Source of the DNA: Methylomonas sp. LW13
GTDB taxonomy: Bacteria; Pseudomonadota; Gammaproteobacteria; Methylococcales; Methylomonadaceae
Direction of reading: 5' to 3'
Length of the DNA: 64,000 nucleotides
NCBI RefSeq assembly: GCF_016865255.1
Contig: NZ_CP033381.1
Span: 2,418,001 to 2,482,000, forward strand
In this document: positions 54,485-61,452 of the stretch, piece by piece
Numbering within the stretch: position 1 is the first letter of the stretch
Layout: every line of letters begins with the position of its first letter
Position numbers and translations under genes: made by a program
The notes under the pieces: generated by a model
What the model was told of the DNA's origin: nothing
Databases searched by the model: none
Seen by the model: only the letters and a program-made list of their open reading frames with translations

Positions 54485-56030
54485 CGATATAGTCATGCTG
54501 TCGCGCATGCAGTTCGGGCTAACCGCGCTGTATCATTTTCTCTTCGTGCCCTTGACCCTGGGCATGACCTTTATCCTCGGCATCATGGAGTCGGTGTATG
54601 TCATGACTGGCAAGGAAGTCTATAAGGACATGGTCAAATTTTGGGGCAAGCTGTTTGGAATCAACTTTGCCATGGGTGTCACCACCGGATTGACGCTAGA
54701 GTTTCAGTTCGGCACCAACTGGGCTTACTACTCGCATTACGTCGGCGACATCTTCGGGCCCTTATTGGCTGCGGAAGGTTGGATGGCGTTCTTTCTGGAA
54801 TCGACCTTTGTGGGTCTGTTTTTCTTCGGTTGGGATCGGTTGAGCCGGGTGCAGCATTTGGTGGTGACGTGGCTGCTGGCAGTGGGCACCAGTCTGTCGG
54901 CGTTATGGATATTAATCGCCAACGGCTGGATGCAATACCCGGTCGGGGCTGAGTTTAACTACGAAACTCTACGTATGGAGATGACCAGCTTCGCTGACGT
55001 GTTCTTTAACCCAGTGGCCCAGGTCAAATTCGTACATACCGTCGCGGCTGGTTACGTGACGGGTTCCATGTTCGTGCTGGGCGTCAGTTCCTGGTACTTG
55101 CTCAACAAGCGCGATATTGGTTTTGCCAGGCGCTCATTTTCCATCGCGTCAGCTTTTGGCTTGGCCTCTATCTTATCGGTCATCGTCTTGGGCGACGAAA
55201 GCGGCTACACCTCCGGCGAAACTCAAAAAATGAAGCTGGCGGCTATCGAAGCAGAATGGGATACCCACCCGGCCCCGGCAGGATTTACCGTGTTCGGTTT
55301 GCCGGATCAGGACAATCAGAAAACCGATATGGCGTTGAAAGTCCCTTACGTTCTGGGTTTGATCGCTACCCGCTCCATCGATGAAGACGTCAAAGGTCTT
55401 AAAGATTTGCGTGAAGAGAGCGTGCTACGGATCGAAAGCGGCATGGTGGCTTACGACAATCTGCAAAAACTGCGCGCCGGCGACAACAGCCCCAGCGTCA
55501 AACAGCATTTTGATGACCACAAGGCGGACCTGGGTTACGGCTTATTGCTGAAAAAATACACCGATAAGGTCACCGATGCTGATGCAGCCACCATCCAAAA
55601 AGCCGCCAACGACACGATTCCCAAAGTCGCGCCGCTATTCTGGACCTTCCGGATCATGGTGGCTTGCGGCTTTATCATGCTGTTCATCTTTGCGATGACC
55701 TTTTATTACTGCGCCACTCGAGTAGCCGATCAAAAACGCTGGCTGTTGCGGATGGCGGTCTGGTGCATCCCGTTACCCTGGATTGCCGCCGAGACCGGTT
55801 GGTTCGTTGCCGAAGTCGGTCGCCAACCGTGGACGATCTCCGGTGTGTTGCCTACCCACATGAGCGTTTCCAGCCTCAGCGCCGGGCAATTGTGGTTCAG
55901 TATCGGCGGTTTTGCCTTGTTCTACACGATATTGCTGATTATCGAGATGTATCTGATGTTGAAGTACGTGCGCCTCGGACCCAGCAGCTTGCATACCGGA
56001 CGTTATTGTCTCGAACAGCAACCCGCCTAA
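54474..56030 (+). CDS. cydA: cytochrome bd ubiquinol oxidase subunit I
   Basis: A 518-residue subunit with nine helices. Heme ligands are His 20 region (L-Y-H-F-L-F-V), His near residue 185 (K-F-V-H-T-V-A-A-G-Y) and Met near residue 390. The Q-loop between helices VI and VII is long (from G-Y-T-S-G-E through about 135 residues), the E. coli-like class, not the short-loop cyanide-insensitive class. CAGGAG precedes the ATG. It makes the quinol-oxidising oxygen reductase with CydB; high-affinity and sulfide-resistant respiration are known for this family. Confidence 0.93.
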   Translation: MFGDDIVMLSRMQFGLTALYHFLFVPLTLGMTFILGIMESVYVMTGKEVYKDMVKFWGKLFGINFAMGVTTGLTLEFQFGTNWAYYSHYVGDIFGPLLAAEGWMAFFLESTFVGLFFFGWDRLSRVQHLVVTWLLAVGTSLSALWILIANGWMQYPVGAEFNYETLRMEMTSFADVFFNPVAQVKFVHTVAAGYVTGSMFVLGVSSWYLLNKRDIGFARRSFSIASAFGLASILSVIVLGDESGYTSGETQKMKLAAIEAEWDTHPAPAGFTVFGLPDQDNQKTDMALKVPYVLGLIATRSIDEDVKGLKDLREESVLRIESGMVAYDNLQKLRAGDNSPSVKQHFDDHKADLGYGLLLKKYTDKVTDADAATIQKAANDTIPKVAPLFWTFRIMVACGFIMLFIFAMTFYYCATRVADQKRWLLRMAVWCIPLPWIAAETGWFVAEVGRQPWTISGVLPTHMSVSSLSAGQLWFSIGGFALFYTILLIIEMYLMLKYVRLGPSSLHTGRYCLEQQPA

Positions 56031-56054
56031 CCCCTTTGTCAACAGGAGTTCATT

Positions 56055-57194
56055 ATGTTTGATTATGAAACCATCCGCCTGATTTGGTGGGTCTTTATCG
56101 GTGTCGTCGGCATTGCCTTCGCATTGACCGAGGGTTTTGATTTCGGAGTTGGCACCTTGCTGCCGTTTATCGGTCAATCCGACGTGGAACGCCGGGTGAT
56201 CATCAACACCGTCGGTGCCACTTGGGAAGGAAATCAGGTGTGGCTGGTGCTGTTGGGAGGGGCGATATTCGCGATTTGGCCAGCGGTGTATGCCACGTTG
56301 TTTTCAGGGCTGTATGCGGCGATGCTGTTGGTATTGTTTTCCTTGTTTTTTCGTCCGGCCGCGTTTGATTACCGCAGCAAGATCGAAGACCCGCGCTGGC
56401 GCAACAGTTGGGATTGGAGCCTGTTTATTGGCAGCAGCTTACCGCCGGTACTGCTCGGCGTATTGGTAGGCAATTTGATTCTGGGCCTGCCGTTTCATTT
56501 CGACCAAGATCTGCGCGCGTTTTACGACGGGTCGTTCTGGGCATTGTTGAGTCCGTTTGCTTTGTTGTGTGGATTTACCGGCCTGTTACTAACTACTTTC
56601 CATGGTGCGTTGTTTTTGAAATGGCGGAGTGAGGGCCTTATTCATGCTCGCGCTACAAATACCGTTAGTGCCTTGGGGCCGATGCTGCTGTTTGCATTAA
56701 CTGCGCTCACCGTTTGGGTGTTCGTGGGGATTGATCGCCCGGAAATCACGCAAATGGCGGCTACCGATGCACCGTCCAACCCCCTGCATAAAACCGTCGT
56801 CGCCCATGGCGCAAGCTGGTTGCAACATTTCATGACCTATCCCTGGATGTGGCTGGCACCGCTGACCGCATTTGCGGGTATAGCGCTGGCTTGGTTGTTA
56901 GGCAAGGGCGAATCCAGGATGGGGGCATTCGTACTCAGTAGCCTAGGCATTACCGGTGTGGCGCTGACGGTTGGTTTTGGTTTGTTTCCCTTCCTGTTGA
57001 TTTCCTCAACCGCTCCCGGCTCTAGTCTGACTTTATGGGACGGAACCTCCAGCCATAACACCTTATTGCTGGGGTTTTGGATCACCATCATCTTTCTGCC
57101 CATCGTGCTGCTCTACACCCGTTTTGTGTACCGGGTGATGTGGGGCAGCGTGACCGAAGCGGCTGTGCTTAAAGACAGTCACACACTTTATTAA
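56055..57194 (+). CDS. cydB: cytochrome bd ubiquinol oxidase subunit II
   Basis: A 379-residue membrane subunit with the family start I-W-W-V-F-I-G-V-V-G-I-A-F, then T-E-G-F-D-F-G-V-G and N-T-V-G-A-T-W-E-G-N-Q-V-W. It has eight or nine helices and the usual length. CAGGAG precedes the ATG, 25 bases after cydA. It forms the structural partner of CydA. Confidence 0.93.
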   Translation: MFDYETIRLIWWVFIGVVGIAFALTEGFDFGVGTLLPFIGQSDVERRVIINTVGATWEGNQVWLVLLGGAIFAIWPAVYATLFSGLYAAMLLVLFSLFFRPAAFDYRSKIEDPRWRNSWDWSLFIGSSLPPVLLGVLVGNLILGLPFHFDQDLRAFYDGSFWALLSPFALLCGFTGLLLTTFHGALFLKWRSEGLIHARATNTVSALGPMLLFALTALTVWVFVGIDRPEITQMAATDAPSNPLHKTVVAHGASWLQHFMTYPWMWLAPLTAFAGIALAWLLGKGESRMGAFVLSSLGITGVALTVGFGLFPFLLISSTAPGSSLTLWDGTSSHNTLLLGFWITIIFLPIVLLYTRFVYRVMWGSVTEAAVLKDSHTLY

Positions 57195-57205
57195 GGAGAC
57201 ACATC

Positions 57206-57361
57206 ATGTGGTATTTCGCTTGGATACTCGGCGTCGGTTTCGCGGCGTCCTTCGCCATCATCAACGCCATGTGGTTGGAGTCGGTGTGCGACATCGACCA
57301 TCACGGCATCGATCAATCGTGCGAGAGCTTGGCGCAACGTAGCAAAGAGAGGTTGTCATGA
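57206..57361 (+). CDS. cydX: bd-oxidase small subunit CydX
   Basis: A 51-residue protein, too short for many gene finders. It begins M-W-Y-F-A-W-I-L-G and contains one helix ending in A-M-W-L-E, the CydX hallmark with the conserved Trp and Glu. The tail after it (C-D-I-D-H-H-G...) is longer than E. coli CydX. AAGGAG precedes the ATG, 11 bases after cydB. It stabilises the heme site of the oxidase. Its stop overlaps the next start by four bases. Confidence 0.88.
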   Translation: MWYFAWILGVGFAASFAIINAMWLESVCDIDHHGIDQSCESLAQRSKERLS

Positions 57362-57570
57362 CCACCGAACGTATCGTCCGTATTGTCGCCGGCTTGTTTG
57401 TGTTGCTGTCGCTGAGTCTCGGCGTTGAAGGCAGCCCCTTATTTCAGTCTAGCAATTGGCTTTGGTTTACCGCATTTGTCGGGGCCAATTTGTTTCAAAG
57501 CGGTTTTACCCGATTCTGCCCGCTGGAAATGATTCTTAAAAAATTGGGCATCAAAGAAAGCTGCCAATAA
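57358..57570 (+). CDS. DUF2892 (YgaP-type) membrane protein
   Basis: A 70-residue protein with two helices and F-T-R-F-C-P-L-E-M-I-L-K-K-L-G near the end. This is the DUF2892 core, also found as the membrane part of YgaP rhodanese. It overlaps cydX by four bases and precedes the sulfide:quinone reductase by 42. Such proteins frequently accompany sulfide and sulfur-handling genes. It probably helps sulfane-sulfur transfer or transport at the membrane; function not established. Confidence 0.8.
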   Translation: MTTERIVRIVAGLFVLLSLSLGVEGSPLFQSSNWLWFTAFVGANLFQSGFTRFCPLEMILKKLGIKESCQ

Positions 57571-57612
57571 CAGCGGCAAAAGAATAATTATCTATCAATT
57601 TGGAGTAGTCTC

Positions 57613-58884
57613 ATGGCAAAAATCGTAATCGTAGGCGCGGGCATCGGCGGTATCCCGATGGCATTGGAAATGAAAGAAAACGCTCGGAAAGAAGACGAGG
57701 TAGTGGTGATCGCCGATACGCCGACCTTTCACTTCGTCCCGTCCAACCCTTGGGTGGCGGTCAACTGGCGCAAGCCGGAAGATATCAAGGTCGAATTGGC
57801 ACCGATGTTCAAGAAAAAGAAGATCGGCTTCATTCAACAAAAAGTCACCCGTTTTCACCCGGAAAACAATCAAGTGGAATTGGCCGATGGCTCGCAAGTC
57901 GATTACGATTTTTTAGTGATCGCCACCGGACCGAAACTGGCCTTTGACGAGGTGCCGGGTTTGGGGCCCAACGGCCATACCCAATCGGTGTGCCACGTCG
58001 ATCATGCCGGCGAGTCCGGTGAATTTTGGGACAAGTTTGTCGAAGATCCGGGTCCGATTATCGTCGGTGCCGCCCAAGGGGCGTCTTGCTTTGGCCCGGC
58101 TTACGAATATATGTTCATCGCCGAAACCGACCTGCGGCAACGTAAAATCCGCGATAAGGTGAAAATGACCTATGTCACCTCGGAACCCTACATCGGCCAT
58201 TTGGGCTTAGGCGGCGTGGGCGATACCAAAGGGATGCTGGAAGCCGAGATGCGGAACAAACATATCAATTGGATTTGCAATGCCAAAATCGACAAGATCG
58301 AAGCCGGCATGATGTATGTCACCGAAGTGGATGAAAACGGTCAGGAGAAAAAGAAACACGAGTTACCGTTCAAACACAGTATGATTCTGCCGGCTTTTAA
58401 AGGTGTCGATGCCTTGACCGGTATTGACAAGCTTGTGAATCCCCGCGGTTTTGTCATTGTTGACGAGAATCAACGTAATCCCACGTATAAGAATGTCTAC
58501 TCCATTGGGGTTTGCATCGCCATTCCACCGCTTGAGCAAACTCCAGTGCCGACCGGCACGCCTAAGACCGGTTACATGATCGAGTCGATGGTTACTGCTA
58601 CGGCTCATAACATACGGGCAGAACTGGATGGCAAGCAGCCTAAAGAAAAAGGTACCTGGAATGCACTATGTCTGGCGGACTTTGGCGATTCTGGCGTCGC
58701 TTTCCTGGCCATGCCGCAAATTCCGCCGCGTAACGTGCAGTGGGCTTCAAGTGGTAAATGGGTGCATTTGGCTAAAATTGGTTATGAAAAATACTTCATG
58801 CGTAAAGTTCGCAAGGGTATTAGCGAGCCTTACTATGAAAAACTGACCTTAAAAATGTTTGGCATTATGCGGTTGAAAGGCTGA
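57613..58884 (+). CDS. sqr: sulfide:quinone reductase-like flavoprotein
   Basis: A 423-residue FAD enzyme: G-A-G-I-G-G-I-P near the N-terminus for FAD, V-I-A-T-G-P-K, and two Cys placed as in sulfide:quinone oxidoreductases: C in A-S-C-F-G-P-A-Y-E near residue 157 and C in I-G-V-C-I-A-I-P near residue 300. The C-terminal part has basic, amphipathic segments that can bind the membrane. It oxidises sulfide and passes electrons to quinone, which the bd oxidase upstream can re-oxidise. GGAGTAG sets the start. Which SQR type it is needs phylogeny. Confidence 0.85.
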   Translation: MAKIVIVGAGIGGIPMALEMKENARKEDEVVVIADTPTFHFVPSNPWVAVNWRKPEDIKVELAPMFKKKKIGFIQQKVTRFHPENNQVELADGSQVDYDFLVIATGPKLAFDEVPGLGPNGHTQSVCHVDHAGESGEFWDKFVEDPGPIIVGAAQGASCFGPAYEYMFIAETDLRQRKIRDKVKMTYVTSEPYIGHLGLGGVGDTKGMLEAEMRNKHINWICNAKIDKIEAGMMYVTEVDENGQEKKKHELPFKHSMILPAFKGVDALTGIDKLVNPRGFVIVDENQRNPTYKNVYSIGVCIAIPPLEQTPVPTGTPKTGYMIESMVTATAHNIRAELDGKQPKEKGTWNALCLADFGDSGVAFLAMPQIPPRNVQWASSGKWVHLAKIGYEKYFMRKVRKGISEPYYEKLTLKMFGIMRLKG

Positions 58885-59006
58885 CACTGGTTTGCGCCGC
58901 GCTGATAGGGAATGACAAACGCAACAGTGCCGTTGGCCAACCAAGGGCGCTATGCGTCTAGACTTCCCTATCAATCCATTTGCCCTAATTGCATGCAGAT
59001 TACTCA

Positions 59007-60344
59007 ATGATACATCGAACTTTATGGCGGTTAGTTTTCGTGCTGATGCTGGTTTTGGAGACGGCCTTGGCCGATACCGAACCCAGTCAATATAGCCTGC
59101 AACAAGCCATTGACACCGCGCTGGCGAACAATCCCGAGCTGGGCATCATGCAAGCGCGTATTGAACAGGCCAATGCCCAGTTGGGCGAATCCTTGGCCAG
59201 TTTTTACCCGCAAATCAAAGCCAGTTTGTCGTATCAGCACAGCGATAATCCGGCGCAGGCCTTTGCGATGATCATTGCCCAGCGCCGGCTCAGCTTTGCC
59301 GGCAACGACTTCAATCATCCCGGCGGTGTCGATAACTATCGGCCGCAAGTGACAGCGACGTATTCGTTGTTTCGCGGTGGACAGGACTACTACCGCAAAC
59401 AGGCGGCGGAACTGGGTATCGAAACCTCGGAACTGGAAAAAGCCGCAACCCGCAATCAGTTGGTGAATAACGTCACCGCGGCCTATTACGGGGAGTTGGC
59501 GGCGATGGAAGCCCACGAGATTAGTCGGCGCTCCATTACAGCAGTGCAAAGCGAGTTGGATCAGTCACGGATTCGCTTTGATGCCGGCACGGTATTAAAG
59601 TCCGATGTATTGTCCTTGGAAGTACAATTGGCCGAAGCCAAGGATGCGGAAATACAAGCTGCAAACGCCATCGAGCTGGCGCAGAGTATGTTGAAAACCT
59701 TGCTGGGCTTACCCGTTAACGCACCTTTTACCATCGATACAACTCGGCAAGCCGCATTACCGGCCAGTCCGGCGGTTTTCGACGAATTACTGAATCAGGC
59801 GCTGAGCAACCATCCGGAACTGCAAGCTGCGCAGAAGCGTGTGGCGATGGCCGAACGTCAGCTTGATGTCGCGCAAGCCGCGCACCTACCGCGCGCTGAC
59901 GCCTTTGTCAGTTATGGTTCCGACAGCAAAGATCTGGCGTTCAGCAGCAACCGCGATAACGTCACTGCCGGGGTAATGGTGGAAGTGGATGTGTTTTCCG
60001 GTTTTGCGACGCAAGAAAAAATCAAGAAAGCCGAGCACGAACTGACGGCCGCCCAAGAGGCAGCCAGGCAGACCCGTTTGCGCATCGAGCAACAGCTGAA
60101 ATCTGCCCAAATCAAACTACAAGACGCGCTAAGCCGCGCCGAAGTTAGCGCCGTTGCGGTTAAGGCCGCGGAAGAAGCCCTGCGTTTAGTCAATGAACAG
60201 CGCCAAGCCGGCGTCGTGACGGTGACCCGTTACATCGAAGCAGAAGTGGCGCGCGATAAGGCGCATACCCGACAAATCACTGCACGTTTCGATGCCTTGC
60301 GGGCCGAAGCGGAATTGAAACAAGCCACCGGTTACTGGCAATAA
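59007..60344 (+). CDS. TolC-family outer-membrane efflux protein
   Basis: A 445-residue exported protein: signal peptide ending A-L-A near residue 22, then two OEP repeats of long coiled helices (S-L-Q-Q-A-I-D-T-A-L-A-N-N-P-E and N-H-P-E-L-Q-A-A-Q-K-R). It forms the outer-membrane channel of the efflux system with the two downstream gene products. ATG 59007 is chosen over an in-frame TTG 18 bases upstream because it leads directly into the signal sequence. Confidence 0.87.
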   Translation: MIHRTLWRLVFVLMLVLETALADTEPSQYSLQQAIDTALANNPELGIMQARIEQANAQLGESLASFYPQIKASLSYQHSDNPAQAFAMIIAQRRLSFAGNDFNHPGGVDNYRPQVTATYSLFRGGQDYYRKQAAELGIETSELEKAATRNQLVNNVTAAYYGELAAMEAHEISRRSITAVQSELDQSRIRFDAGTVLKSDVLSLEVQLAEAKDAEIQAANAIELAQSMLKTLLGLPVNAPFTIDTTRQAALPASPAVFDELLNQALSNHPELQAAQKRVAMAERQLDVAQAAHLPRADAFVSYGSDSKDLAFSSNRDNVTAGVMVEVDVFSGFATQEKIKKAEHELTAAQEAARQTRLRIEQQLKSAQIKLQDALSRAEVSAVAVKAAEEALRLVNEQRQAGVVTVTRYIEAEVARDKAHTRQITARFDALRAEAELKQATGYWQ

Positions 60345-60354
60345 AGGAGTCACG

Positions 60355-61452
60355 ATGACCGAACATTTTTCTGAATCACATGCGCCGAGATGGCTGATCC
60401 CTGCGGCAGCAATCACGGCGTTGTTGCTGGTGATTTTATTTGCCCTGGGCATTTTGGGCGGCGAGGATAAGACCGAACCCGGCAATACCAATCTGCCTGA
60501 GAGCAGTATACCCGCCGGCGCACAGACCTTAAAAGTAGGCACACAGACGGCGGAGAACGATTTGTCTTGGCAGGGCGTGGTCAAATCCCGCTTGGCGGCG
60601 AAAATTGCCCCGAAATTAAATGCGCGCATTCTGGAAATAGTCGTGAATCCGGGCGACAAAGTCAAAAAAGGCCAAGTCATCGCCCGTCTCGATGATCGCG
60701 ATCTGCGGGCGGCGTACAGTGCCGCCAGCGCGGGGCAGGCGGCGGCTCAAGCCCAGGCGGCCCATGCCAATGCCGAAGAAAAACGCATTACCGATCTATA
60801 CAATAAGCAAGCGGCCACCCGCCAAAACTACGAAGCAGTGCTGGCGCAAGCGCAAAGTGCCAGAGCCATGGCCAATCAAGCGGCCAGTTCCGCGCAACAG
60901 AGTAAAGTGATGCTCGGTGAAAACGTACTCTACGCGCCTTTCGACGGAGTAGTGGGTGAGCGTTTGCAAGAGCCGGGCGACATGGGCTTGCCCAATCAAG
61001 CGATCGTCACCTTGCACAAACCCGACGACTTGCGTTTGGAGGTAGCCATTGCCAGCCACTGTGCCGCAGCCATCAAGTTAGGCATGGAAGTAAAAGTGCG
61101 CTTCGATACGCCGCAGCAAACGCTAGCGGCGACGGTAGACGAAATAGCGCCGGAAATCGATCCGCAAACCCGCACCCTGGCAGTAAAAGTTAAATTACCT
61201 ACCATGTCTGGTTTGCAACACGGCCAGTTCGGTTGGCTGGAGCTGGCTTGTGCCAGCGCACAACAAGCCGTGATGATCCCGTCTGCAGCTATTTTGCATT
61301 ACGGGCAGTTGCAAGCCGTCAAAGTGTTGGACGGACAAAGACTGCTTACCCGACATATCCGCACCGGCAAACAGTATGGCGACCAGGTCGAAATACTCTC
61401 CGGACTGCGCGCAGGCGAAACCATTTTGAGTAACGCTGGGTTGGGGCAATGA
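60355..61452 (+). CDS. RND efflux periplasmic adaptor (MFP)
   Basis: A 365-residue membrane-fusion protein. One N-terminal hydrophobic helix (residues about 15-37), a lipoyl/barrel-sandwich domain (V-N-P-G-D-K-V-K-K-G-Q near residue 100), an alpha hairpin rich in Ala/Gln, then D-G-V-V-G-E and the beta-barrel part. It links the inner-membrane pump to the TolC-like channel. AAAGGAG precedes the ATG. Its stop overlaps the pump gene by four bases (ATGA). Confidence 0.88.
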   Translation: MTEHFSESHAPRWLIPAAAITALLLVILFALGILGGEDKTEPGNTNLPESSIPAGAQTLKVGTQTAENDLSWQGVVKSRLAAKIAPKLNARILEIVVNPGDKVKKGQVIARLDDRDLRAAYSAASAGQAAAQAQAAHANAEEKRITDLYNKQAATRQNYEAVLAQAQSARAMANQAASSAQQSKVMLGENVLYAPFDGVVGERLQEPGDMGLPNQAIVTLHKPDDLRLEVAIASHCAAAIKLGMEVKVRFDTPQQTLAATVDEIAPEIDPQTRTLAVKVKLPTMSGLQHGQFGWLELACASAQQAVMIPSAAILHYGQLQAVKVLDGQRLLTRHIRTGKQYGDQVEILSGLRAGETILSNAGLGQ

